A stretch of DNA of 64,000 nt from Desulfacinum hydrothermale DSM 13146 (lineage in GTDB: Bacteria; Desulfobacterota; Syntrophobacteria; Syntrophobacterales; DSM-9756): contig NZ_FWXF01000012.1 in NCBI RefSeq assembly GCF_900176285.1, positions 36,797 through 100,796 on the forward strand, written 5' to 3'. Positions 1-7,834 of this stretch are shown here, piece by piece. The position numbers and the translations under genes are program-made. The notes under the pieces were generated by a model. That model did no database searches, was not told the origin of the DNA, and was given only the letters and a program-made list of their open reading frames with translations. The stretch's first letter is position 1, and every line of letters starts with the position of its first letter.

Positions 1-234
1 GACCTGCGGCGGGCCATCGAAAGATGGGGCACCCTGGACGACCGGTCGGTGGCGGATGTGATGACACGATCGCCGCGAACCATCCCGCCCCACAAGAAGG
101 TGGGCGAAGCCATCGAGATCATGGAAAAGCACCTGGTCACCGTCCTGCCGGTCACCGACGCCCGGAACCGCATCCTGGGAATCCTGCACCTGCACGATCT
201 GTTGGGCATGGGCCGCATCCGCTTCGCCATATGA
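1..234 (+). CDS. kdsD: Arabinose-5-phosphate isomerase (KdsD/KpsF/GutQ family), C-terminal fragment
   Basis: This is the last 77 residues of a gene that enters from the left edge. It begins DLRRAIERWG and contains a complete CBS motif with VADVMTRSPRTI, an ExxEIMEKHLVTVLPV stretch and a closing GILHLHDLLG. This is the tail of KdsD/KpsF-type sugar isomerases, where an SIS domain is followed by two CBS domains. The family interconverts ribulose-5-phosphate and arabinose-5-phosphate for KDO and lipopolysaccharide synthesis, which fits a Gram-negative host. The catalytic SIS domain lies outside the window, so the assignment rests on the C-terminal CBS domain alone. The stop codon overlaps the GAGG ribosome-binding site of the next gene, so the two are probably co-transcribed. 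Confidence 0.8.
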   Translation, partial: DLRRAIERWGTLDDRSVADVMTRSPRTIPPHKKVGEAIEIMEKHLVTVLPVTDARNRILGILHLHDLLGMGRIRFAI

Positions 235-243
235 GGGATCGCC

Positions 244-1170
244 ATGGCTGGCTGCCGAATACGGGGACTCCTGTGCCGACTCTTCATCCCGCAAGATTGG
301 GAGACGTTCCCCTGGAGCGCCTTTTTGGGCTCTTTGCTTCCGCACGCACAGGGGCTTGTGATCGACCCGCCCTACTGGGACCCCATGCGCCGAGGCCCTT
401 ATCTGCAGCCCATGGACCTGAAAGTCATCCAGAAGATCCTGGGGCTGCTCCCGGCGGACCGCCCGCTGCTGGTGCGCATTACGGGCAAGGATCGCCGGAA
501 AACCGCGTCCCATCTGCAGCATCTGGACGAAGCCCTGCGGCCCACCGCCCACTATGGGCAGGTGGTCTGGCTGGACACCCCCCTGATGTACCACAGCAAT
601 CGAGGCCTTCCGGACCTGCTCCTCCAACTGGCCACCCTCACCCAACGTCCCTTTGCCTTGGAAAACGATCCGGACCGGGTTCGCCCTTTCAAGAGCTGGT
701 CGAGCCACGTGAACCTGCGGACCCATGTACTCAAACAGCTGGCGCATAATCCGCGCCTGAGCGCCCTCATCCACCACGGCAGCCTTCGACGCTCCCTCAA
801 TTACGCCAAGGCCGTGGTCAAGCGCAGGGACTTCTGCCTCCTGGACGGGGACGAGGCCAACTTCCTGGACTATCCCAACACCACCGGCGTCGTGTCCGCT
901 TCGGCCAACGTCCTGGCTCCCCTATGGGCCGCTTTGCTGGCAAGAAAAAGCCTGAGCGGCCGGGCGGAACACATGACCGCCTACATGGAAACCATGTCGA
1001 TCCTGCAGGAAGGCCTGCGCCTCCTGCGCCCCCATCCCACCGCAGCCCTTGCGGAAATGCTCCATGCCATGGGATACTCCACTACCCGACCGGCCCTGGA
1101 TGAGGAAGACCGAAAACAGATGCACCGCTTTCTGAATCGTCTGCCAGACGTATGTATTCACAACTACTGA
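244..1170 (+). CDS. Dihydrodipicolinate synthase (DapA)-like protein, probably non-catalytic
   Basis: The 308-residue protein resembles the DHDPS/N-acetylneuraminate lyase TIM-barrel family. The best-conserved part is near residues 197-220, where CLLDGDEANFL followed by GVVSASANVLAPL matches the family's GDD...GVISVTANV region. The position of the Schiff-base lysine (GIKE in true DapA) reads LIHHGS, with His177 and His178 and no lysine. The YNVP tyrosine region reads ENDP, and no GTTGE motif is seen near the N terminus. By inference it is therefore unlikely to run the normal aldol chemistry and may be a pseudoenzyme or act differently. The start follows GAGGG at good spacing, and the end overlaps the next gene by 19 bases. 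Confidence 0.65.
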   Translation: MAGCRIRGLLCRLFIPQDWETFPWSAFLGSLLPHAQGLVIDPPYWDPMRRGPYLQPMDLKVIQKILGLLPADRPLLVRITGKDRRKTASHLQHLDEALRPTAHYGQVVWLDTPLMYHSNRGLPDLLLQLATLTQRPFALENDPDRVRPFKSWSSHVNLRTHVLKQLAHNPRLSALIHHGSLRRSLNYAKAVVKRRDFCLLDGDEANFLDYPNTTGVVSASANVLAPLWAALLARKSLSGRAEHMTAYMETMSILQEGLRLLRPHPTAALAEMLHAMGYSTTRPALDEEDRKQMHRFLNRLPDVCIHNY

Positions 1171-3005
1171 CATTCATCGTCGCCCTGCTCCTCTTTTCCA
1201 TCCGGGAGCCCGGGCGCGAAAGCCTGCGCCCTCCCGCACAGACCCTCTTTTTGGGAGTGGCGGTGTTCGCCGCCTTCGCCGTCCTGTGCGCCTGGTCCTT
1301 TGGGTCCCTGAGGCGAAGCCTTCGCCGGGGAGAAGGCACGGCACGCATTTCCCTGCGTTACCACCGGGCCCAGACGCGGCTGAGCATCCTGGCCCTGGGG
1401 GCTCTGGCCTTCGACGTCTACATCCTGGATATCAAGTTCTTCCTGCAGCATCTTCCGGGCTTTCAGCGCTTTTTCACCGTCTCAGGCCTGGTGGGATTGG
1501 GCCTTTACCTGCTCCACCTTGCGGTGATCTGGTACTGGGCCTACCCGGTGCACCAGGCGCTCTACCGTTCCGAAACCAGCCGCAGCGCCTTTATGAAGGG
1601 TCACCTGTCTTTCTACACTTCCCTGCTGGTCCCCTGGTTTCTCATCGCCCTGGCTTCCGACCTGCTGCAGTTTGTGCGGATGCCCCCCCTGTTGCAAACG
1701 GAACCGGGCCAAATCTTTCTCTTCGGCTGCGTCTTCTGCCTCTTTCTCTGCTTTTCGCCCTACCTGGTGGTGCGCTTCTGGGGATGCGAACCCCTTCCCC
1801 CTTCGTCGGTTCGCCTGGAGCTGGAAGCCTTCTGCCGCCAGCGGGGCTTTCGGCTGGGAGATTTCCTCCTGTGGCCCCTTTACGGCGGTGACCACCTGAC
1901 GGCGGCCGTCTTGGGGGTCCTGCCCAAGCTGCGCTATATCCTGATCACCCGTGGGCTGCTCGATCTACTCACCGTGGAGGAACTCAAGGCGGTCGTCTCC
2001 CACGAGATGGGCCACGTCAAACGCCTGCACGCTTTCTTCTACCTGACCCTGTTCATCGCCTACGCCGTGGTGTCCTCTTCTTTTCAGGACATCATCTTGC
2101 TGCTTCTGCTCAAGCACAAAACGATCCTGGCCTGGGCCACCTCCCCCGAGCCATTGGACCACTCGCTCTTTGCCATGACCTACAGCCTCCCGATTCTGAC
2201 CCTGTTGGTTCTCTACTTCCGCTATCTATTCGGCTACTTCATGCGCAACTGCGAGCGCCAGGCAGACCTCTACGCCCTGCAGGTTCTGGGACATCCCTTC
2301 ACGCTGGTCTCTTCGCTTCAAAAGATCGCCTTTTACAGCGGCCAGATCGAAGACCTTCCCAGCTGGCACCATTTCAGCATCCGCCAGCGGATCCACACGC
2401 TCCTGGCCGCCCATGAAGATCCCGGGCGGATCAAGGCCCACAACCGCAAATTGGCCCGCTCCGCCGGGATCTTCTTCGCCGCCTTGACGCTGCTCACCTT
2501 CGCGGGCATCCGGTTTCAGCAGTCCGCCACGGTTCAGGGCTGGCGCCACGAAGTCAGGCTTCGGATCCTGGAAAACGAGCTAAACCTGAAGCCCCAAAAC
2601 CCCGATCTTTACATGGCCTACAGCGGGGCTCTCATGGAAAAAAGGCGCTTCCAAGAGGCGGCCGTGGTGCTGAAAAGGGCCCTGAAGTTCGCCCCCAACC
2701 ATCCGGAACTTCTCAACAACCTGGCCTGGCTCTATGCCACGGCGCCGCCCCCTTACCGAAGGCCCCAAGAGGCCCTGGATCTGGCCCTGAAGGCCGCCAC
2801 GATCCGCCCCGAGCCCCACATCCTGGACACCCTGGCGGAAGCCTACTTCATCAACGGACGCTTTCGCGAAGCGCTTCTCATCATTCGTCAGGCCATCGCT
2901 CAGGAGCCGGCCAAGATGGACTACTACCTGGAGCAGGAAAGGAAGTTTTTGGAAGCCCTAGAGAGAACGGAAGAGACAGGATCCCAGGAGCCAGGGCGAA
3001 AATAG
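1152..3005 (+). CDS. Membrane M48-family zinc metallopeptidase with C-terminal TPR repeats
   Basis: The 617-residue protein has several N-terminal membrane segments (roughly residues 5-20, 32-50, 75-95, 110-130, 155-175, 190-210). An M48 peptidase domain follows, with the zinc motif SHEMGHVK at about residues 283-290 and the downstream glutamate ligand in NCERQADLYALQ near 365. More membrane segments lie between and after these motifs. The last 140 residues contain TPR-like helices (NPDLYMAYSGALMEKRRFQEA, NHPELLNNLAWLYATA, LDTLAEAYFINGRFREAL). M48 proteins degrade or process membrane and envelope proteins. The TPRs probably recruit partners. It overlaps the DapA-like gene and is likely translated with it; the substrate is unknown. 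Confidence 0.8.
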   Translation: MYSQLLTFIVALLLFSIREPGRESLRPPAQTLFLGVAVFAAFAVLCAWSFGSLRRSLRRGEGTARISLRYHRAQTRLSILALGALAFDVYILDIKFFLQHLPGFQRFFTVSGLVGLGLYLLHLAVIWYWAYPVHQALYRSETSRSAFMKGHLSFYTSLLVPWFLIALASDLLQFVRMPPLLQTEPGQIFLFGCVFCLFLCFSPYLVVRFWGCEPLPPSSVRLELEAFCRQRGFRLGDFLLWPLYGGDHLTAAVLGVLPKLRYILITRGLLDLLTVEELKAVVSHEMGHVKRLHAFFYLTLFIAYAVVSSSFQDIILLLLLKHKTILAWATSPEPLDHSLFAMTYSLPILTLLVLYFRYLFGYFMRNCERQADLYALQVLGHPFTLVSSLQKIAFYSGQIEDLPSWHHFSIRQRIHTLLAAHEDPGRIKAHNRKLARSAGIFFAALTLLTFAGIRFQQSATVQGWRHEVRLRILENELNLKPQNPDLYMAYSGALMEKRRFQEAAVVLKRALKFAPNHPELLNNLAWLYATAPPPYRRPQEALDLALKAATIRPEPHILDTLAEAYFINGRFREALLIIRQAIAQEPAKMDYYLEQERKFLEALERTEETGSQEPGRK

Positions 3006-3028
3006 GCTTCAGCCGGAAAACGGCCAAA

Positions 3029-3150
3029 GGAGCTGTCCGAGAACGCCCAGATTGCTCCCTTCTTGTAGTGACGGAAGCTTGGGACTTCCAAGCGGGCTTG
3101 TGCTGCCAACTTTGCCAAGCCGCACTGGGGGCGGGTTCCGAACCTGCCCC
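3029..3150. repeat. Intergenic repeat, copy 1
   Basis: This lies 24 bases after the M48 stop codon. It opens with AGCTGTCCGAGAACGCCC and closes with a near-palindrome (GCGGGTTCCGAACCTGC at 3131-3147). The same order of blocks recurs at about 12186, 51257 and, in shorter or altered form, 9541, 22243 and 49901. It is non-coding and can fold into a long hairpin-rich RNA. The family is defined here only by comparison within this window. Confidence 0.7.
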
Positions 3151-3217
3151 AGAAAGGGCGAAAGCCATTTTCGGACAAGCCCCAAAGGGTTTCGGGTCTC
3201 GTCACAGCCATGAAACC

Positions 3218-3248
3218 GAAGCCCCCTTCCGGGCAGGAAGGGGGCTTC
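3218..3248. terminator. Strong hairpin between convergent genes
   Basis: A perfect 13-bp inverted repeat (GAAGCCCCCTTCC / GGAAGGGGGCTTC) with the 5-base loop GGGCA lies between the ends of the plus-strand M48 gene and the minus-strand DUF2333 gene. It has no clear T-run, but its position suggests a bidirectional transcription stop or a 3'-end stabiliser. Confidence 0.5.
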
Positions 3249-3290
3249 CATAGGGTGGTCAAAGGACTGCAAGAGTTCTTTGGAAACGGA

Positions 3291-4526
3291 TCAGAAGCGG
3301 CTGATGATACCCATCAGGTGGGCCGCCTCGGACAGGGGGGCGTTGATATTGGCCCTGTGATTGGCAATGAATCCGTCCAGGTCCCCGTCCAGCACGATCC
3401 AAGGATCCATTTCTTCCGCGCGATGGAGCTCGTGGAGGATCTCGTCCATGATGTCCACCGCGTCGATGGTCACCAGCTGGTCCTCAAAGCCCACGCGGGC
3501 CACCTTGAGGATTTCGTACATCACGTGGGCCACGCCCTTGGCGTAATAGAAATAATCGTCCACCTCGAAAAAGCTCACCGGGCTGCCGTCCCCGTGCCGG
3601 TCGATGATGAGGCTCTTGTTCACATTGCCCAGCAGGTCTCCGTAGGACGTAATGAGCGACATGAAGTTGTCCACCCGGTAGTAAAAGCTCCGTCGGCCCG
3701 TCTTCAGTTTCTCAAGGAACTTTTTCAGATGCTCCACGGCTTCCCCGTAGGAGCTTTCAGCCGAAGGAAACCAGAAGAGGGTGGCCTTGTTCATGAAAAG
3801 GTTCAGGGCGTTTTCCAAGTCCCGGTCGTAGGTATCCGCTTCCCCCATCCGGGTCAGGCTGTCTTTGAGGCGCAAGGTGGTAAAGCGCATGGCCTCCAGT
3901 ACGCCCAGCTGGTAATTATTGATATTGTCCGTAAAACGCCCCAAGATCAGATCGTTGGGGCGCCAGCCCAGAAACCGCCCGTGCAGCTCGTGTTCCATGA
4001 GATTGATCATGGTTTCCACGAAGGTCACCCCGGGGATGGGGGATATTTCCGGCAGGTGCACCCCTTCGCCCTCTCCGTGCGGGACCTCCCCCGCGGGTTC
4101 GTGAGCCAAAGGAACCCCGGGTCGCTCTTCTTGATGACCGGGCAACGGCAAAGCGGGTTCCGGCAGATGGGAGGCCGATTCCCTGCCGGGCGCTTCGTGA
4201 GCGGCACTGGTGCCCCCGGCGTGCATCTCGGGGGATTGCCCTGACGAGGTGGGCGCCGCGGTGTGTTCCCGCTGCGTCGGCGCCGCCCCCTGCTCTTCCG
4301 CATCCGTCGAATGCGCCGTTTGGGAAGGCGTCTCGTGGGCCTTCCGGGACTGGGCGGACGCCTGGATCTGCTCCGATGGTGTCAGAGTGTGCTTCTGGAG
4401 GGCCAGGGCCCATCGGGGTCCGGCGAGAAACAGGCCCCAAAAGACCGCCACCCCAGCCGCCACCAGGGCGGTGCGCCTCAGGTGCGCCCATGGACCAGTC
4501 AAGGGCAGTTTCCTCTGTCGGGTCAT
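3291..4526 (-). CDS. DUF2333-family membrane-anchored protein
   Basis: The 411-residue protein begins MTRQRKLPL after a GGAGCAG ribosome-binding site; the open frame continues upstream but without a better start. An N-terminal membrane anchor (about residues 17-40) is followed by a low-complexity linker of about 110 residues rich in Pro, His, Glu and Ala, and then a C-terminal domain of about 240 residues. That domain has the features I know from DUF2333: NYQLGVLEAMR, FWFPSAESSY, SFYYRVDNFMSLI and FFEVDDYFYYAKG. The family has no established function. The long charged linker would hold the domain away from the membrane on the periplasmic side. It lies downstream of queD on the same strand with a 22-base gap. 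Confidence 0.7.
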   Translation of the reverse strand: MTRQRKLPLTGPWAHLRRTALVAAGVAVFWGLFLAGPRWALALQKHTLTPSEQIQASAQSRKAHETPSQTAHSTDAEEQGAAPTQREHTAAPTSSGQSPEMHAGGTSAAHEAPGRESASHLPEPALPLPGHQEERPGVPLAHEPAGEVPHGEGEGVHLPEISPIPGVTFVETMINLMEHELHGRFLGWRPNDLILGRFTDNINNYQLGVLEAMRFTTLRLKDSLTRMGEADTYDRDLENALNLFMNKATLFWFPSAESSYGEAVEHLKKFLEKLKTGRRSFYYRVDNFMSLITSYGDLLGNVNKSLIIDRHGDGSPVSFFEVDDYFYYAKGVAHVMYEILKVARVGFEDQLVTIDAVDIMDEILHELHRAEEMDPWIVLDGDLDGFIANHRANINAPLSEAAHLMGIISRF

Positions 4527-4548
4527 GTTCTGCTCCTTTTTCCCAAAG

Positions 4549-4926
4549 CTATCGCGATTCACCATAATACGTGGCACAAGAATCCTTGGATTCCCAAGCA
4601 GACACGCTGAACACCCACCGGTGGTCCCCATTGATTCGAGCGGCCAAGCTTTCAAATAAAAACCGGGCGATGTGCTCGGAGGAGGGATTACGTTCCTTGA
4701 AATACGGAAGATCATTGAGATACTGGTGATCCACCTGCTGCAAGACCTGGCGGGTCGCCTGCTTCAATTCCCCGAAGTCCAACAAAACCCCCGCTTGGTC
4801 CAATCGGTCGCCCCGCACCACCACCTCCACCTTCCAGTTGTGGCCGTGGAGATTTTCGCACCGACCGCGAAAGTTTCTCAGATTGTGAGCAGCGGCAAAA
4901 TCCGTGACGATCTTCACTTCGTACAT
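4549..4926 (-). CDS. queD: 6-carboxy-5,6,7,8-tetrahydropterin synthase (QueD family)
   Basis: The 125-residue protein, starting MYEVKIVTDF, belongs to the 6-pyruvoyl-tetrahydropterin synthase fold. The zinc histidines are in FAAAHNLR and NLHGHNWK, the catalytic cysteine is in RGRCENLHGH, and an acidic substrate-binding stretch lies in LDFGELK and SSEHIARF. QueD converts dihydroneopterin triphosphate to carboxytetrahydropterin, the first committed step to queuosine and 7-deazaguanine. The open frame extends about 37 residues upstream, but that extension is not family-like and has no good ribosome-binding site. No other queuosine genes are in view, so the assignment rests on motifs. An archaeal-type PTPS role is the alternative. 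Confidence 0.8.
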   Translation of the reverse strand: MYEVKIVTDFAAAHNLRNFRGRCENLHGHNWKVEVVVRGDRLDQAGVLLDFGELKQATRQVLQQVDHQYLNDLPYFKERNPSSEHIARFLFESLAARINGDHRWVFSVSAWESKDSCATYYGESR

Positions 4927-5058
4927 GAGCTTTTCATCCCTTGGTGAGGGCCGCACCCCGTGGACGCAGTCAAAATCTTTTTCCTTCGAACAGTTACGCC
5001 CATTAAACTCAATGGCCTTTCCTTTGTCAATCGCCATCGCCCAGGCTCATTTTGCCTA

Positions 5059-5087
5059 TTGACAGGAGAGCCAAGATTTTCTAGATA
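5059..5087 (+). promoter_or_regulatory. Sigma-70 promoter of tRNA-Met
   Basis: A perfect -35 TTGACA (5059-5064) is followed after 17 bases by TAGATA (5082-5087). Transcription would begin near 5094, a few bases before the mature tRNA, as expected for a stable-RNA promoter. Confidence 0.75.
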
Positions 5088-5099
5088 TAGCGGCGCCGT

Positions 5100-5176
5100 G
5101 GCGGTGTAGCTCAGTCGGTTAGAGCATGCGGCTCATATCCGCAGTGTCCGGGGTTCAAGTCCCTGCACCGCCACCA
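5100..5176 (+). tRNA. tRNA-Met (anticodon CAT)
   Basis: The 77-base cloverleaf has acceptor arms GGCGGTG / CACCGCC, a GCTC...GAGC D-stem, an anticodon stem TGCGG / CCGCA with loop CTCATAT (anticodon CAT at 5134-5136), a TTCAAGT T-loop and an encoded CCA end. The first pair is G-C, not the mismatch of initiator tRNA, so it is an elongator Met. A tRNA-Ile whose CAT anticodon is modified to lysidine cannot be fully excluded by eye. Confidence 0.92.
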
Positions 5177-5193
5177 AATCTTGCTTCGGAAGA

Positions 5194-5227
5194 TGGGGTC
5201 GTCCGAGAAGGCGGCCCCATTTTTTTG
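5194..5227 (+). terminator. Rho-independent terminator of tRNA-Met
   Basis: A TGGGGTCG / CGGCCCCA stem (one G-T wobble) is followed directly by a run of seven T. It sits 18 bases after the tRNA. Confidence 0.8.
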
Positions 5228-5342
5228 TTGAAAACCGAGAGATTATCCATTATTAGCCAAGAAACTGGACCAGGAGACAGGGATCTTCGACCGCCCTCAC
5301 GCGATGATCGACGATGGACAACGACGAAAGAAAGGACCGATC

Positions 5343-5630
5343 ATGACCCTGACCAAGGCTCACATCGTGGAGAATCTGTTCGCTGAAAACGTCTTCACAA
5401 AAGCCGAGTCCGCCCAGATCATCGAGACCCTTTTCGAAATCATCAAACAGACCTTGGAGGAGGGTGAAGACGTTCTCATCAGCGGATTCGGCAAATTCAG
5501 CGTCAAGGCCAAGAACCAGAGACGCGGTCGAAATCCCCAGACCGGTGAACCCATTATCCTTCCCCCGCGCCGTGTGGTGACGTTCAAGTGTTCCGGAGTT
5601 CTGCGGGAAAAGATCAATCACGGATCATAG
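5343..5630 (+). CDS. ihfA: Integration host factor alpha subunit (HU/IHF family)
   Basis: The 95-residue protein begins MTLTKAHIVENL after an AAAGGA ribosome-binding site. It has the HU/IHF dimerisation helices (ETLFEIIKQTLEEGEDV), the signature ISGFGKFSVKAK and the DNA-binding arm RRGRNPQTGEPI ending in RRVVTFK. The LTKAHI start and the arm sequence are closer to IhfA than to HU. The protein bends DNA and would assist sigma-54 promoters such as the one at 47636. It lies between the tRNA-Met terminator and the lipid-transport operon. Confidence 0.88.
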   Translation: MTLTKAHIVENLFAENVFTKAESAQIIETLFEIIKQTLEEGEDVLISGFGKFSVKAKNQRRGRNPQTGEPIILPPRRVVTFKCSGVLREKINHGS

Positions 5631-5764
5631 TCCCAGAAGACCCGGTCCTTTCAAGGCTCTGTCCTTTCCCGGTGGCAAGCCTTTTCGCCAGGCATCCGCG
5701 CGGTAGTGTCTCAATCCCACAGACCGTTGACGGTTCCTGAGGCTGCCGCCCCCCACGAGGTCCC

Positions 5765-6895
5765 ATGAGCGCAGATGTGTTGACCGTCGAAAGGCTCGAG
5801 GGTGGTGTTATGCGCTGCACCCCCTCCGCTCCTTTTGTCCTCAGCACGAGCCGCCGCTATCACGAAGCCTTTACCCGCCTTGTTGCCACACCGGGCCTGC
5901 GCACCATCGTTTTGGAGATGGCCCCCGTGAGCACCGTGGACAGCGCCGGAGCGGCCGTCCTGAAGACCTGGCAAAAGGAGTGTGGAGCACGGGGAATCAA
6001 CCTGGAGCTGAGCCAAGCGGCTCCCCAGGTGGAAGCCTTTTTGCGCTTCGCCGGTTTCTTCGAAAAGCCCACGGCGCGACCGGCGCCTTCCAAGAAGCGC
6101 TCGCCGCTTCCAGAGCGGCTGGGAGTGGCCGCCGTGCGCCTGTGGAACGACACCCGTGATCTTATCCAGTTCATCGGCGGGGTGACCGTAGCCGTGGGCC
6201 CCTGCTGTTTCAATCCCAAGCGATTCCGTCCCCGGGAGATCCTCTACTACATCCAGCAGTCCGGGCCGGAAGCGGTCCCCATCGTCTTTTTGGTCAGCTT
6301 TCTCATGGGACTGATCATGGCCTTCCAGGCCGCCGTGCAGCTTCGACAGTTTGGGGCCAACATTTTCGTGGCCGATCTGGTCAGCCTGGCCTTGACCCGA
6401 GAACTGGGGCCCCTCATGACCGCCATCATTCTGGCCGGACGTTCCGCCGCGGCCTTCGCCGCCGAAATCGGCACCATGAAGGTGAACGAGGAAGTGGACG
6501 CCCTGACCGTCATGGGCTTCGAGATCACGGAATTTCTGGTCATGCCCAAGGTGGTCGCCTTGGCGGTCAGCGGTCCTCTGCTGACCGTGTTCGCCAACGC
6601 CTCGGGCATCCTGGGCGGCATCGTGGTGGGGGTGCTCAGCCTGGATCTCACCCCGGCCAGTTTCATCCTGGAAGTCTGGCAGATTCTGACCGTGGGAGAC
6701 GTGGCCGGGGGCCTGGTGAAGAGTCTGGCCTTCGCTGTGGTGGTGGCTCTGGTGGGATGTTTCCGGGGCCTGCAGACGGAAAGAACCGCCGACAGCGTGG
6801 GACGCATGACCACCTCGGCGGTGGTCACCTCCATCTTTCTCATCATCCTGACCGACGCGGTGTTTACCATCATTTTCCACGTCTTTTCGTGGTAG
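5765..6895 (+). CDS. mlaE: MlaE-family ABC transporter permease with N-terminal STAS domain
   Basis: The first 100 residues form a STAS-like domain (VLEMAPVSTVDSAGAAVL, then GINLELSQAAPQVEAFLRFAG). A short linker leads to a MlaE/YrbE permease with about five to six membrane helices and the conserved stretch LTRELGPLMTAIILAGRSAAAFAAEIG. The family moves phospholipids between inner and outer membrane. In E. coli the STAS protein MlaB is separate; here it is fused to the permease. It is followed by ATPase, MCE protein and lipoprotein genes on the same strand, a complete minimal Mla/Pqi-like set without an MlaC. Confidence 0.87.
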   Translation: MSADVLTVERLEGGVMRCTPSAPFVLSTSRRYHEAFTRLVATPGLRTIVLEMAPVSTVDSAGAAVLKTWQKECGARGINLELSQAAPQVEAFLRFAGFFEKPTARPAPSKKRSPLPERLGVAAVRLWNDTRDLIQFIGGVTVAVGPCCFNPKRFRPREILYYIQQSGPEAVPIVFLVSFLMGLIMAFQAAVQLRQFGANIFVADLVSLALTRELGPLMTAIILAGRSAAAFAAEIGTMKVNEEVDALTVMGFEITEFLVMPKVVALAVSGPLLTVFANASGILGGIVVGVLSLDLTPASFILEVWQILTVGDVAGGLVKSLAFAVVVALVGCFRGLQTERTADSVGRMTTSAVVTSIFLIILTDAVFTIIFHVFSW

Positions 6896-6987
6896 AGATA
6901 TGAAAGGGGACATGAGGCGCCGGTGCCGAGACGCTCCTTGGAAAGGATAAGACGCCAGACGAACGGCGGCGTCCTGATCCACCCACC

Positions 6988-7818
6988 ATGGGTTGTGGTG
7001 AACCGATGAAGCGAAACGAGACTCGTTCGGACGTGGAAGAGGCGGTGATTCGAACGGAAAACCTGACCGTCGGTTACGGTGAGACCGTGGTCTTGCAGGG
7101 AGTGACGTTCCATGTGGCCAAAGGGGAGATCGTCACCATCCTGGGCGGGAGCGGTTGCGGCAAAAGCACCCTGCTCAAGGCCCTTATCGGCCTGATCCCG
7201 CCCCTGGGCGGTTCCGTGTGGGTGGCCGGTCACCCCATCGTGGGACCGGACAGGCAGGAGGCGCTGGAGGCGGTGCGAAGAAAGATCGGCGTCCTTTTCC
7301 AGTCCGGAGCCCTACTGGGATCCTTCACCCTGGCGGACAACGTGGCGCTGCCCTTGGAAGAGTTCACGGATCTGCCCAAGGCCTTGATCGACGAAATCGT
7401 TCATACCAAACTGGCGGCGGTGGGACTGGCCGATTACGCCCAGTACATGCCCATGGAATTGAGCGGAGGGATGAGAAAGCGAGCGGCCCTTGCCCGGGCC
7501 ATGGCCCTGGACCCGGAGATCCTCTTCTGCGACGAGCCCTCGGCCGGCCTGGATCCGGTGACCGCAGCGGAACTGGACACCCTGCTGCTGCAGCTCAATG
7601 AAGCCCTGGGCATCACCCTGGTGGTGATCACCCACGAGCTGGCCAGCATCTTGGCCATCAGCCAACGTTCCATCATGCTGGACAGTGAAGCCAAGGGCAT
7701 CATCGCCCAAGGCTCCCCCCGGGACCTGCAGGAAAAGAGCACCGACCCCAAGGTCCTGGCCTTTTTCCACCGAAATCCGTCTTTGCTGGCGCAGGCAGCG
7801 GGGTCGACCACCCCGTGA
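6988..7818 (+). CDS. mlaF: MlaF-family ABC transporter ATP-binding protein
   Basis: The 276-residue ATPase has Walker A GGSGCGKST, a Q-loop at VLFQSGAL, the signature ELSGGMRKRAALARA and Walker B LFCDEPSAGLDP with the switch His in ITHEL. The GGMRKR form is typical of the Mla/Mkl branch. It would power phospholipid transport by the upstream permease. The start is uncertain: ATG at 6988 or ATG at 7006 (MKRNETRS), neither with a strong ribosome-binding site. The 92-base gap after mlaE holds no clear terminator. Confidence 0.87.
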   Translation: MGCGEPMKRNETRSDVEEAVIRTENLTVGYGETVVLQGVTFHVAKGEIVTILGGSGCGKSTLLKALIGLIPPLGGSVWVAGHPIVGPDRQEALEAVRRKIGVLFQSGALLGSFTLADNVALPLEEFTDLPKALIDEIVHTKLAAVGLADYAQYMPMELSGGMRKRAALARAMALDPEILFCDEPSAGLDPVTAAELDTLLLQLNEALGITLVVITHELASILAISQRSIMLDSEAKGIIAQGSPRDLQEKSTDPKVLAFFHRNPSLLAQAAGSTTP

Positions 7819-7834
7819 GAAGAGGAGAGATCCT

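Noticed and set aside
24..749. 241-residue open frame on the plus strand
   Set aside because: Pro/Arg/Gly-rich and overlaps the kdsD-like and DapA-like genes, which have family motifs; it is a GC-driven shadow.
3210..4244. 344-residue plus-strand open frame
   Set aside because: It is the antisense of the DUF2333 gene and shows no domain features.
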